Notes: a model not told the origin generated them from the letters alone. Shown: positions 37,321-46,059, numbered from the stretch's first letter. The stretch: 64,000 nt of DNA from J027 sp965215855 (GCA_965215855.1 CBDCER010000003.1:744001-808000); one strand, 5' to 3'. Made by a program: numbers and translations.

Positions 37321-38366
37321 GACTCTATCGGAAATAGAAAGAAACAGGTAAGCTAGATCGAAAAAAGCATATAGGTCAACGATCAACGATGATAAACTAC
37401 CAGGAACTGAGAGGCAAACCGGGAGTATTCAGGAGTTTCACAGGCTTGACGCCGCGAGCTTTCGCCAAGCTGCTGGTCGATTTTGAAGCCGCCTATGAAG
37501 CGGATTTGGAAGAGCGCGAACAGCAACGCGAAGGCGAGCGGCAACGGCAACGAGGTGGGGGTCGGCGCGGGGCAATACCAGCGATCGAAGATAAGTTGAT
37601 GTTTATCCTGGTGTACTTTCGGTTCTATCCGGTGCAAGTGCTGCAAGGGTATCTGTTTGGCATGGGGCAACCCCAAGCGAATGAATGGATACAACGGTTG
37701 ATACCAATTCTCAATGCGGCATTGGGTTATCAGCAGCAACTCCCGGCGCGTCAGGCCAAAGAAATCGCCGAGGTATTAGCCAGGTGTCCGGGGTTAGAGT
37801 TCGCCATTGATGGGACGGAAAGGCCAATTCGCCGCCCAAAAGACCCTGAGCGCCAGCGCCAGCACTATAGTGGTAAGAAGAAGCGCCATACGGTCAAGAA
37901 CAATGTGATTATGGACAAGCGCACGCGCAAGATCAAAGGGTTGAGTCCGACCAGTGAAGGCAAGAAACATGATAAGAAACTCGCCGATGAACACGCCCTC
38001 CAATTTCCACCCGGGAGCAAGCTCTGGAAAGACACCGGTTTTCAAGGCTATGAGCCAGCGGGTACCCAGACATTTCAACCCAAGAAAAAGCCCAGAGGAC
38101 GCGAGTTAACACCGGAGGAAAAAGCCCGCAATTCAGAACTCTCCAGTGAGCGTATCTGCGTTGAACATGGTATTGGTGGGGTGAAAGCTCTTGCCATTGT
38201 GCGGCATATCTTTCGCCACATCAAAACTGACCTGGCAGATTTGGTCATGGAGACAGCGTGCGGTCTTCATAATTTACGGATTGACTATCCCCTCGCTGCC
38301 TGATCCTGTCATGGGTAAGGGAAAATTGTATCTGCCGGTTGCTATTTGGCTATTTCCGATAAAATC
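37321..38366 (+). mobile_element. IS5-family insertion sequence B (1046 bp)
   Basis: The ends are GACTCTATCGGAAATAG on the left and, reverse complemented, GATTTTATCGGAAATAG on the right. A TA direct repeat flanks it (37319-37320 and 38367-38368). Excision with one TA rejoins the interrupted host frame. It differs from IS5-A in both ends and transposase. Confidence 0.9.
37389..38303 (+). CDS. IS5-family transposase (IS5-B), intact
   Basis: The 304-aa protein has an N-terminal HTH_Tnp_4-like domain (LTPRAFAKLLVDFEAAYEAD; VQVLQGYLFGMGQPQANEWI) and a DDE_Tnp_4 core: LEFAIDGTERPIRRPKDPER (first Asp), SKLWKDTGFQGYEPAG (second Asp) and SERICVEHGIGGVKALAIVR (Glu). It ends ETACGLHNLRIDYPLAA, the usual family ending. 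No frame defects are seen, so the element could be active. Confidence 0.92.
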   Translation: MINYQELRGKPGVFRSFTGLTPRAFAKLLVDFEAAYEADLEEREQQREGERQRQRGGGRRGAIPAIEDKLMFILVYFRFYPVQVLQGYLFGMGQPQANEWIQRLIPILNAALGYQQQLPARQAKEIAEVLARCPGLEFAIDGTERPIRRPKDPERQRQHYSGKKKRHTVKNNVIMDKRTRKIKGLSPTSEGKKHDKKLADEHALQFPPGSKLWKDTGFQGYEPAGTQTFQPKKKPRGRELTPEEKARNSELSSERICVEHGIGGVKALAIVRHIFRHIKTDLADLVMETACGLHNLRIDYPLAA

Positions 38367-38609
38367 TATTGGTGTAGATACATCGGGCGTTGTGTCGGGA
38401 GCAGCACCGAACTGGTCCGTGAGGATCACATCCAGTGCCAGATGGTAGGTTTCCTGGAGGGCGTCGCCAATTTGTCTACCGATAGCGGCAACCTCATTGG
38501 CACTCATCCCCTCAATCTGTTCACGAAGATCGGGACGACAGGCCAGGCAATCTTCTTTGCTGACCCAACTGATCGGTATTGGCGGTGGTTCACGTTCTGG
38601 CATTGTTAT

Positions 38610-39146
38610 TCATTGCATATCCTGGTTGTCAGTCATCTTGCCCAACCAAAAGCCCTCGACATAGGCATCCAGTAACGGACTTCGCCCGGTAAGTAGCGCA
38701 TCATCGCTTCGTTCAAACACCTGCAAATCCACAACCTGCTCGCCCTGGCGAATAATTCTGTGCATGGTGGCCTGGATTTCGTGCGACTGCACTTGGAGAT
38801 GGATGATGGCGAGGATTTCAATGCGGTTGGGGTCTTGTGTCGGTGATTGAGTAATTGGGTTATCGACCGAGCCTCGACTGGCCCAGGCTTCGGTGATGAA
38901 GAACAGTTCATCCAGGGTCGAGACGATGTGGCGTTGGGCCAGCATATAACCAGCGGCTCGCATCGTGTGTAGTCGCGCCGCGTGTGTACCCGGCATCTCC
39001 GGCAGCACACCGATGGTCCACTTCTCGCCGCCAATCGCAATAACCATTGGGGGCTGATCACCATGCTGCAACATCAACTCGCGTGCGATCTGCGTCACGC
39101 TTGCCAGGGTCATGGGTTCCGGTTGCTGCTCGCGTTCTTTGCTCAT
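38610..39146 (-). CDS. Unrecognised protein, paralogue of the next gene (178 aa)
   Basis: The start MSKEREQQPEPMTLASVTQI at 39146 was preferred over an upstream in-frame GTG. The fold looks alpha/beta, with VIAIGGEKWTIGVLPEMPGT, RLHTMRAAGYMLAQRHIVST and LDELFFITEAWAS. It aligns along its length with 39204-39743: both share a 'x-E-x-F-F-I-x-E-x-W' block and a later strand ending in VVDLQVFE or VMALEPFQ. No catalytic motif is visible. It lies 57 bp after its paralogue, so the two probably arose by tandem duplication and are co-transcribed. Confidence 0.6.
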   Translation of the reverse strand: MSKEREQQPEPMTLASVTQIARELMLQHGDQPPMVIAIGGEKWTIGVLPEMPGTHAARLHTMRAAGYMLAQRHIVSTLDELFFITEAWASRGSVDNPITQSPTQDPNRIEILAIIHLQVQSHEIQATMHRIIRQGEQVVDLQVFERSDDALLTGRSPLLDAYVEGFWLGKMTDNQDMQ

Positions 39147-39203
39147 GCCAAAACAGTTGGGCGTATCTCCCCTTACCACTCCAGCATACCGCGCCGGTCG
39201 CTG

Positions 39204-39743
39204 TCAAGCGACCCGGCTCGGTCGCATCAGTTGCTCTGGCTTTTCCCCTGCTGAAATCCGGTGGCAGGCTTCGAGCAACGGGTTCGGTAACCCATTCAGA
39301 GTAGGTGAAACCAGTTGAAATGGCTCCAATGCCATCACCTCTTCGCCGTTATGTACTATCTCAAAGATTACCATGTTCCCCCGATGCACCCCGACATCCA
39401 GGCCGATAACGAATAGTATCTTCTTAGGGTTTGGATCAGATGGAAGATGAGCCTCATCGTCACTCCCCGGCAGGTTCAGCCAACTTTCGCAGATGAAAAA
39501 CACCTGTTCCAGCCGACCTAGCCGCCCACTGCGTCCCAACAACACCCCGGATGCTGCCAGCATGTCCGCTCTTTCCTGGAAGGTTTTGGGAAAATCCGGC
39601 ATTTGGGCCACGGTGTAGCGGGCACTGCCTTCGACGATGAGGGTCGGAATAAACTCGCCATACCGCAAGTCAGTTTCACAGACAATCCGTGAGACATGTT
39701 CCAGTGTCAGACGATTGGGTGTTGGTTCGTATTCTTGGCTCAT
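39204..39743 (-). CDS. Unrecognised protein, tandem paralogue (179 aa)
   Basis: It starts MSQEYEPTPNRLTLEHVSRI at 39743. The matching blocks with 38610-39146 are LIVEGSARYTVAQMPDFPKT, RADMLAASGVLLGRSGRLGR, LEQVFFICESWLNLPG and IFEIVHNGEEVMALEPFQLV, ending in a Pro-rich tail. I do not recognise the family. As first gene of a four-gene minus-strand set (39743 down to 36502) in the mobile island, it may be island cargo or a structural accessory. Nothing visible shows its regulation. Confidence 0.6.
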   Translation of the reverse strand: MSQEYEPTPNRLTLEHVSRIVCETDLRYGEFIPTLIVEGSARYTVAQMPDFPKTFQERADMLAASGVLLGRSGRLGRLEQVFFICESWLNLPGSDDEAHLPSDPNPKKILFVIGLDVGVHRGNMVIFEIVHNGEEVMALEPFQLVSPTLNGLPNPLLEACHRISAGEKPEQLMRPSRVA

Positions 39744-39884
39744 GGTGGGATATGGGAAAAAGAAGAGACTGACACGTAGGGTAGTACGTTGCAAAAAACT
39801 CAAGTGAGGTTTAGAGCGTTTTATCTCGATATCCAGAGCGCATGAGCTGGACTACTCACTGGGTACAATAGTGGTTTGGCAGCG

Positions 39885-40160
39885 TTAGCGGTGGGCGCTT
39901 TTTCCGAAAAACACCTCGGCCAAAGATCGTTTGATCAACGATTGATACGGGACATTCAGGGCGTTGGCCTGCTCCTTGATCCGGTCGATCAGATATTCCG
40001 GCAGCCGGATCGAGATAGAACGGGTAGTCGGTTTCAAGTTAGGAAACCGGACCCGGCGGGCATCCGTTGGCATGTAATGGTCACTCAGATCCAACTGAGA
40101 CCAAAAGTCCTGTTCGTCATCTTCATGCTCGAATTTGGGTAATTTAAGCGGCTTTTTCAT
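39885..40160 (-). CDS. BrnA/CopG-type antitoxin (ribbon-helix-helix)
   Basis: The 91-aa protein starts MKKPLKLPKFEHEDDEQDFW, with an acidic N-terminal part that commonly contacts the toxin, and ends in a ribbon-helix-helix domain: TTRSISIRLPEYLIDRIKEQ, then ANALNVPYQSLIKRSLAEVF. It overlaps the end of the upstream BrnT-like gene (40144), so the pair is co-translated in the toxin-then-antitoxin order usual for BrnT/BrnA. Such antitoxins bind their own promoter; an operator is expected upstream of 40443 but was not identified. Confidence 0.78.
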   Translation of the reverse strand: MKKPLKLPKFEHEDDEQDFWSQLDLSDHYMPTDARRVRFPNLKPTTRSISIRLPEYLIDRIKEQANALNVPYQSLIKRSLAEVFFGKSAHR

Positions 40161-40443
40161 ATAAATCACGCTCCTTTCGCCGGTTGAGATCACGCGCCGA
40201 GATAATCCGGATGCGCTGGCGGCGCTGGGTATAGACCACAAACAACATCCGTCCGCGGCGCGTCTGGCCCACCACGATCTTTCGCACTTCTCCGGTCGAA
40301 TGTATGGGATCCGGGTATTCGCGCTTGTGGGGATCGAAAAAGACCGGCTCAGCTTCATTCCGGCTCACCCGATGCTTATGCCAATTCTTGTCCCGGTTGC
40401 CACGATCCCAGACGAAACCAACAACATCCTTAACCGACCTCAT
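40144..40443 (-). CDS. BrnT-family ribonuclease toxin
   Basis: The 99-aa protein matches the BrnT layout in order: FVWDRGNRDKNWHKHRVSRN (Trp-Asp, then Asn-x-x-Lys-His), EAEPVFFDPHKREYP, then GRMLFVVYTQRRQRIRIISA and a final RRKERDLYEKAA. BrnT has a RelE-like fold and cleaves RNA, reducing translation; the conserved His and Arg/Arg residues are present. The toxin and antitoxin genes overlap by 17 bases. It is probably a stability module of the mobile island. Confidence 0.82.
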   Translation of the reverse strand: MRSVKDVVGFVWDRGNRDKNWHKHRVSRNEAEPVFFDPHKREYPDPIHSTGEVRKIVVGQTRRGRMLFVVYTQRRQRIRIISARDLNRRKERDLYEKAA

Positions 40444-40623
40444 GTGTTTTCCTGTAATAACTTGTATATACTAGATTACACAAACGGCTCTGTCAAGCAG
40501 TCCACAGACGATACCCGACTTTTTGCTTGGCAAAATTGGTCATCCGGTTTACAATTTGCCGCCAAATGGTAGTCAGTCGGTAATCTAACTCCCTCACCGG
40601 CCTGGTAAAAGGATGAAACGACG

Positions 40624-41911
40624 ATGGCACAACCCACCCCGGCTGCAATCATGGCTGAGATGACCAGACAGGACATCGCCCAACAGCTTGAGACAGCGCC
40701 CATTCTGGTCACCTATGCTCGGCATCGGGCCCACACCACCCTACTCAGCCTGGTCCTGCAAACGACGCAACGCACGGTGTATAGCTACCAACTGACCGCG
40801 GAAGACACCCATCTGGCAGCACTGCTAGAGCATCTGGTTGCGGACACGCAGTTCCCGGCGGCCTTTGGCAGGCAGACCCGGGCCGCCTTGACCAGCTCTG
40901 AAGCGCCAGAAGACTGGGCGGCTGCTTTTGGAGCGGACCTGGCAGCGTTGGGTGAGGAGGACCATCTGCTGATATTGGATGAATGGGACCGGCTGGCCGG
41001 TGACCGGGACAGGATAGATCGTTTCTGGCGGGAACTGCTGCAGTACCTCCCCTCGACTGCTCAACATCCTTGTCAATGGCCGCGAACTACCGCGCCAGCC
41101 CTGGAATGACCTGATCCTGGCCGGACACGCCCACACGCTGGGTACAGCCACGGCCTTGGGGGGCGGAACCTGGGAATTGCCCACCGCGCAAGGCCAGATT
41201 GAGTGCTACACCTTGACCGGCCAAGCGCGTATCCTGAGTGATGGCCGGGCGATCTATACCTGGGATGGGGCTTTGCCACGGTTGCTGGCCTACTATTTCA
41301 TTGAACACCCCCTGGCAACGCGCTCGGAAATCTTCGATGTCTTCTGGGCACACCTCGGCATCAAAGAAGCCACCAATGTCTTTCATGTCACCAAGCGCAA
41401 AATCTCCGAGAAGCTGGACTATGAGCTGACCACCTACCAGAACGGCTTCTATGTTCCGTCATCGAAAATTCGTATCTTGTATGATGCCCGAGAATTCGAG
41501 CAGCTGGTGGAAGAGGCTGCCGTGGCCCCGGATGATGTGGCACGGGCGACGTGGTCTCGGGCTGTGCAACTGTACCGCCATCCTTACCTGAATGGCTGGG
41601 ATATGCTCTGGATCGTCGCCAAACGCGAAAAACTCCGGAGTGATTATGTACAGGCATTGACCGCCCTGGGACGCTGCCACCGCCAGCCTGACCCGCAACG
41701 CGCCTTGGGCTTTTTTCTGCGAGCCGTGGCCGAGGCTCCCGCCCGTGAGGATGCCCACCAGGAAATCATGGCCCTCTACTGTGCGTTCGGGCAATTAGAC
41801 GCAGCCATCCGGCAATACCAGACTTTGCAGCAAACCCTGAAACGCCACTGCAACCTGACGCCCTCGCCGGAGACCCAAGCCCTCTATGACCGCTACCGGT
41901 CTGGTGGCTAA
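40624..41911 (+). pseudogene. AAA ATPase/BTAD-type transcriptional regulator with a frameshift
   Basis: The first part (40624 to about 41053) is an ATPase fragment with the Walker B-like DHLLILDEWDRLAG. In the +1 frame the protein goes on RLLNILVNGRELPRQPWNDL, then WELPTAQGQIECYTLTGQAR, a winged-helix (SRSEIF-like: ATRSEIFDVFWAHLGIKEAT, VFHVTKRKISEKLDYELTTY) and a BTAD helical repeat (RALGFFLRAVAEAPAREDAH, FGQLDAAIRQYQTLQQTLKR). The break lies near 41053 (CTC-CCC-T-CGA-CTG), one base too many. A clear AAGGATG site precedes the ATG. BTAD regulators control secondary metabolism or surface genes in other bacteria. A programmed +1 shift is possible but an inactivating mutation is simpler. Confidence 0.65.
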
Positions 41912-41927
41912 AGTCAGTACGGTCAGA

Positions 41928-43352
41928 TTATAGAGGATCATAGGCCGGAACCTTGACCGGTGGCAGGGAGATACTGTCAGCGTGTTGGCTTGCATTTTGT
42001 TGAGCGTCAGCGTAGGGAATGCCCCACTGTGCCATACTCCCCCGGCGAATAGTTTCCGTGGGTGGTGTATCCGGTGGCAGTTGTAGGGTCCAGATGGGAA
42101 TGGTTCGTCCTTCGTGGTCACGCACCATGGCCCGGCGGGGGCGTTGGTTTGCCAGCAGCGTCGCCAGTTCCAGGTGTTGCTCCGGCAAAGACAGGTAGAC
42201 CGGATGCTGGGTATCGGTCTGGGCGTCATGCTTGATGGATTCTGGGTCGATACTGCCCAAGCCCACGAAACGGGCGAATTCATAGGCATCGTCTTCCGAC
42301 ACGCCAAAGATGACCTTGGTCCAGACATTGCCGATGACCGCTCCTTTCAAGCGTGGTGACAACTGGCTGAGGTTTTGGTGGGCAATGGTCAGGTGCAGGC
42401 CCATCTTGCGTGCCCCGGACAGGATTTTGGAGAAGGTCTTGACCGACCCGGCTCCGGCAGAGAAATCCTGGAATTCGTCGATGTAGAGGTAAAACGGGCG
42501 GCGTTGTTCGGCTGGCAGGTTGTGGCGGGAGAAGACTGCCTGCTCCAACCCGGTCGTCATCAGGTTACCGATGAGTTTCTGACTTTCTTCATCGCAATGG
42601 CCCAGGTCGGCCAGCAAGATCAAGCCTTCGTCCATGATGCGGCGGAAATCCAGGCGGTTGTCCGACTGGCCCAACATCAGTCGCAGATAAGGGTTCATGG
42701 TCAGGGCGGTGGCTTTGTTGAGGAGACTTTCAATCTTGAGGGGCGCTTCCCGCCCCCACCGCGCAAAGCGGTCGTCAAAAAACGAGGTCAGTTCAGGATC
42801 ACCGGCCTGGGCCAGCAACCCGTCGCGGAAGTCGTCATCGGTCCACAGCCGGGGCAACTCGACCAGGGTGCGCCCGATCTGGATGAGCAGGAGCAAGGCA
42901 TAGAGCATGTTGTTCTCAAAGTTGGGGGCTGCCGCCAGCGACTCGCTCCAGGTGCGCCGGAAGGCTTCAATGATGTTCTGGGCTGTGATGTAAGGATCAC
43001 CTTTAGTCGCCAGGACATTAAAAGGCATGACATGTTGCGAGTCGGTCGGATTGACATAGACTATGCGCTCCTGTAATCGAGGATCATCCAATACACCTTC
43101 TGTTTTCAGCAACCCCAATAGATCAACAATAAGGTCACTATGCGGATCTATCACGCCACAGCCACGTCCGGCAGCGATGTCTTGAAACAAACAGGCTTGC
43201 AGGAATTTCGACTTGCCCTTGCCGGTCTTGCCGACCACATACATGTGTCCCGACCGTGCCTGGGTTGGCACACGACAGGCCCGGGCGAATGGCAAGCGGC
43301 TCAAACGCCCCAACACCAGGTCACCGGCAGTGGGCAGACGACGGGACCCCAT
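41928..43352 (-). CDS. VirD4/TraG-like DNA-transfer ATPase
   Basis: The 474-aa protein has a Walker A motif VVGKTGKGKSKFLQ (about residues 39-52), the following VIDPHSDLIVDLLG typical of type IV coupling-like and HerA/TraM ATPases, a Walker B FYLYIDEFQDFS (about 290-300) and the sensor region GARKMGLHLTIAHQNLSQLS. No N-terminal membrane segments are seen, unlike classical VirD4. Such ATPases act with a relaxase to move DNA through the cell envelope. The relaxase-like gene lies just upstream on the same strand (stop 43426), with 73 bp between them. The tail after residue 430 (Gln/Asn-rich) is variable. Confidence 0.8.
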   Translation of the reverse strand: MGSRRLPTAGDLVLGRLSRLPFARACRVPTQARSGHMYVVGKTGKGKSKFLQACLFQDIAAGRGCGVIDPHSDLIVDLLGLLKTEGVLDDPRLQERIVYVNPTDSQHVMPFNVLATKGDPYITAQNIIEAFRRTWSESLAAAPNFENNMLYALLLLIQIGRTLVELPRLWTDDDFRDGLLAQAGDPELTSFFDDRFARWGREAPLKIESLLNKATALTMNPYLRLMLGQSDNRLDFRRIMDEGLILLADLGHCDEESQKLIGNLMTTGLEQAVFSRHNLPAEQRRPFYLYIDEFQDFSAGAGSVKTFSKILSGARKMGLHLTIAHQNLSQLSPRLKGAVIGNVWTKVIFGVSEDDAYEFARFVGLGSIDPESIKHDAQTDTQHPVYLSLPEQHLELATLLANQRPRRAMVRDHEGRTIPIWTLQLPPDTPPTETIRRGSMAQWGIPYADAQQNASQHADSISLPPVKVPAYDPL

Positions 43353-43425
43353 CCCCCACCCTAACAGATCGCCGGGTGGTATGAAAAGGGGCCAAGATAC
43401 TATCGGATTGGCCCGAAGAATAGGA

Positions 43426-44286
43426 CTATTTGGCTGGAATCAGGGCATAGATCTCACGACTATCGGCAACATGCCAGATGGTTTTGCTCAAGACGGTTGC
43501 GGGTGTTATATCTCCCAAAGTGGCGAACCAGAAATGATGTTCACCACCAACCTGCTCGGTCGCTGTTTTCAGATTGTCGCGGCGTTGCTCGCCCGGTGTC
43601 ACCGTCAACACTCGCAACCCCCGGTGACCAAAGCGGCGCTCATAGCCCCCAGTCCGGTAATATTCACGGTAGGCCCGCACCTTGCGCTTGAAGCGTTTGA
43701 GTACCATTGTCCCCCGATCTAACTCCAGCAAAAAGGGATAGCGGCGCTGGTGAGCGACAATGGTGAAATAACTGTCCGGAATGACCGCCACCTGTTCCCG
43801 CCTACCTGACGACGTGCGAAGCTGTACATAATCGTAGTCCGCTTTCAGTTCGCGCTCGCCCCGCCAGGTCTCCAACGTGTAGCCCGCGTGTCGACAGGCC
43901 AGGGTCACGGCGCCCCGCACATCATTGATGGCAAGGGTGTGTTCGATAAAGTCGTCCTTCCAGTCTTGCTCATTGCCGGTCCAGATCAGATCGTCATACC
44001 CGCGCTCGGCTTGCAGAAGTTCCGCCCCGCGTTTATCCAGAATGTACATCGTTGGGCTGTTGGTCACCACCACCGACAGGAACCTGCGCTTCAGAAAGCT
44101 ATGATCGTATAGCTTCCGCAACCGGTACTGAGCAGTGCTACGACTACCGAAGAATAACGCCTGGAGTTGATCCTGACGCAAGATGCGGTATTGGTAGACA
44201 GCGTCAATGATGTCAATATCCCGATCTTGCCGGTACAGACGTGATGGGTTAGCACTGCGCTGATCGCGTCGTTTGCGCTTGGTCAT
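43426..44286 (-). CDS. Replication-relaxation family protein
   Basis: The chosen start MTKRKRRDQRSANPSRLYRQ at 44286 gives 286 aa; longer frames to 44583 run into IS3 DNA. It opens with a winged-helix part (DIIDAVYQYRILRQDQLQAL, FFGSRSTAQYRLRKLYDHSF) and continues through DFIEHTLAINDVRGAVTLAC to a beta-rich part with FLLELDRGTMVLKRFKRKVR, AYREYYRTGGYERRFGHRGL and RVLTVTPGEQRRDNLKTATE. These blocks match the replication-relaxation family, which acts with TraG-like ATPases on plasmids and ICEs. The IS3 copy 2 lies 23 bp upstream, so its native promoter region is lost or displaced. Confidence 0.78.
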   Translation of the reverse strand: MTKRKRRDQRSANPSRLYRQDRDIDIIDAVYQYRILRQDQLQALFFGSRSTAQYRLRKLYDHSFLKRRFLSVVVTNSPTMYILDKRGAELLQAERGYDDLIWTGNEQDWKDDFIEHTLAINDVRGAVTLACRHAGYTLETWRGERELKADYDYVQLRTSSGRREQVAVIPDSYFTIVAHQRRYPFLLELDRGTMVLKRFKRKVRAYREYYRTGGYERRFGHRGLRVLTVTPGEQRRDNLKTATEQVGGEHHFWFATLGDITPATVLSKTIWHVADSREIYALIPAK

Positions 44287-44388
44287 GGCATCGCTTCCAA
44301 TGGGTCTTTTATACTTACCCCCAAAAACTAGACCACAAGGATAACTCGTTTTGAGGATAAAATCAGAGCAACTTGTGGAGAGAAAAAG

Positions 44389-44682
44389 ATGAGTAGAAAA
44401 CGACGAGCATACAGCGCCCAGTTCAAGTTCCGGGTGGCAATGGAAGCGATCAAAGAAAAAAGAACGGTCAATGAGATCGCCAGCGAACATCAGATTCATC
44501 CAACGCTGGTGCGTGACTGGAAAAGGCAATTGCTCAAAGGCGGAGCCAGCGTTTTTGAACGGGGAAACAAAACACAAAAACAAAAGGAAACAGGTGTTCC
44601 TGAAGCGGAATTATACGAACAGATTGGGCGGCTCAAGATGGAACTTGAGTGGCTGAAAAAAAAAGTTACCCCCTACAGTTGA
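44389..44682 (+). CDS. IS3-family OrfA, copy 2
   Basis: Amino-acid sequence identical to the OrfA of copy 1 (97 aa, HTH plus coiled coil). An AGAGAAAAAG stretch before the ATG can serve as ribosome-binding site. The A9 run at 44656-44664 lies in its last codons. Confidence 0.92.
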   Translation: MSRKRRAYSAQFKFRVAMEAIKEKRTVNEIASEHQIHPTLVRDWKRQLLKGGASVFERGNKTQKQKETGVPEAELYEQIGRLKMELEWLKKKVTPYS

Positions 44683-44695
44683 GGCCAAACGGGCG

Positions 44696-45502
44696 ATGAT
44701 AGACAACCAGCATCCTGACATCAGTATTCGGCGGCAGTGCGCCTTGGTGGGTCTCAACCGCGCAACATATTATATGAAACCAGCGGGGGAAACACCCTTC
44801 AATCTGCAACTGATGCGGCTAATTGATGAACAATATCTGAAAACGCCCTTCTACGGGTACCCTAAAATGACCGTCCATTTACGGCGGCTGGGACATCTAG
44901 TCAATCCCAAGCGTATCGCCCGCTTGATGCGGCTGATGGGTTTACAGGCTATTGTTCCCAGACGGAAGCTGACCCAGCCGGCACCAGGCCACAAGATTTA
45001 TCCCTACCTGCTGCGAAACGTGGCGATCACCCGCCCTAATCACGTCTGGAGTACCGACATCACGTATGTGCCCTTACAGCAAGGATTCATGTATCTGGTG
45101 GCTATTATCGATTGGTTTAGCCGCTATGTACTGGCCTGGCAGCTATCCAACACGCTGGAAGGCAGCTTTTGCCTGGCGGCCCTGGAATTAGCACTCCGCC
45201 AGCACACACCTGAGATCTTCAACACCGATCAGGGCGCTCAATTTACAGCGGATAAGTTTACCGGACGTTTGCAGGCGGCGAATATTGCTATCAGCATGGA
45301 TGGGCGCGGGCGTGCCCTGGACAACATCTTTGTCGAACGCTTGTGGCGTACCGTCAAATATGAGGACATCTACTTGAAGCATTATGAAACCGTTCCAGCA
45401 TTGGAAAGGGGGCTACACGACTACTTCCATTTCTATAATCATGAACGACCCCATCAGAGCCTGGCTTACCGGGTTCCCAGCGAGGTTTATCGATCTTGTT
45501 GA
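44696..45502 (+). CDS. IS3-family OrfB, copy 2
   Basis: Amino-acid sequence identical to OrfB of copy 1 (268 aa, rve DDE core). The frame is open back to the A9 run, past the ATG. Identity of both copies indicates recent transposition or gene conversion. Confidence 0.92.
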   Translation: MIDNQHPDISIRRQCALVGLNRATYYMKPAGETPFNLQLMRLIDEQYLKTPFYGYPKMTVHLRRLGHLVNPKRIARLMRLMGLQAIVPRRKLTQPAPGHKIYPYLLRNVAITRPNHVWSTDITYVPLQQGFMYLVAIIDWFSRYVLAWQLSNTLEGSFCLAALELALRQHTPEIFNTDQGAQFTADKFTGRLQAANIAISMDGRGRALDNIFVERLWRTVKYEDIYLKHYETVPALERGLHDYFHFYNHERPHQSLAYRVPSEVYRSC

Positions 45503-45568
45503 GATTCTGGTATCAATTTCCGAGCTTAATTTTGCCAATCTGTGGTCTTGACGATGGGGGTAACTATA

Positions 45569-46059
45569 CCTTTCAGGCAACATTGCTTCACAAAGACTTC
45601 GCCCAACCCCTCAACGTCGTCATCATCGTCAAAACAGACTTGAAAACAGGAAAACAGGCGCGTGTGATTTTGTTCAGCAGTGACCTCAGCCTATCTTATG
45701 AGCGCTTGATTGACTACTACAGCCTACGCTTCCAGATTGAATTCATCTTCCGCGATGCCAAACAGCATTTCGGATTGGAAGATTTCATGAATGTCGCTGA
45801 GACAGCGGTCACTAACGCTGCCAACTTATCTTTCTTGATGGTCACGCTCTCCCGTATCCTACGCCGCCTCCTTTTCCCAGATTATCCGGATGCCAGTATC
45901 CTTGATCTCAAAGCCCGCTTTCGTGGTCGCAAATATGTCACTGAAACATTAAAATTACTTCCGGAAATCCCTGATCCTATTTTATTGGATCGCATCTTTA
46001 GCACGGTGGCATCTCTCGGTGCTATCCATACCGTTGAGTGTCACTCCACCTCGCCATAA
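45569..46059 (+). pseudogene. IS4-superfamily transposase, C-terminal fragment
   Basis: The fragment begins at the IS3 edge (FQATLLHKDFAQPLNVVIIV) and holds the C-terminal third of a DDE_Tnp_1-type transposase. Its YYSLRFQIEFIFRDAKQHFG is the IS4 'Y-(2)-R-(3)-E-(6)-K' signature carrying the final catalytic Glu. It ends IFSTVASLGAIHTVECHSTS. Both upstream catalytic Asp residues are missing, so it is dead. It marks an older IS destroyed when the IS3 and relaxase regions were joined. Confidence 0.8.

Larger units (their letters stand above)
36878..38603 (-). pseudogene. Unrecognised gene split by IS5-B (about 225 codons when rejoined)
   Basis: The 5' part (from the ATG at 38603) reads MPEREPPPIPISWVSKEDCL, REQIEGMSANEVAAIGRQIG and TPDVSTPI. 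The 3' part (37320-36878) continues LPSEPLHGETLPDSQPQHLL, then WEKLPPAHQASMALVLLKTV and LDDSDMQAIAAKMGDWYVDE before its stop. Removing the 1046-bp IS and one TA duplication joins them in frame (CCA-ATA-TTA-CCT). The ending 'L-x-D-x-D-M-x-x-I-A-x-K-M' appears in short proteins of unknown function; no enzyme motif is visible. The gene lies 6 bases after 38610, in one transcription unit with it. Confidence 0.65.
44310..45568 (+). mobile_element. IS3-family insertion sequence, copy 2 (1259 bp, inverted relative to copy 1)
   Basis: Same ends and length as 9123-10381. The flanking bases differ (TTT on the left, CCT on the right), so no target duplication is present here. The left neighbour is the relaxase gene and the right neighbour is a beheaded transposase fragment. 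The missing duplication suggests deletion or recombination beside this copy. Confidence 0.93.

Noticed and set aside
44287..44583. N-terminal extension of the replication-relaxation protein
   Set aside because: It is antisense IS3 DNA read through by chance, and the same residues appear at 10108-10398 beside the other IS3 copy.
9123..45568. Composite transposon made by the two IS3 copies
   Set aside because: The outer flanks do not share a target duplication, copy 1 has its own intact GGT pair, and the 34 kb between includes unrelated loci.
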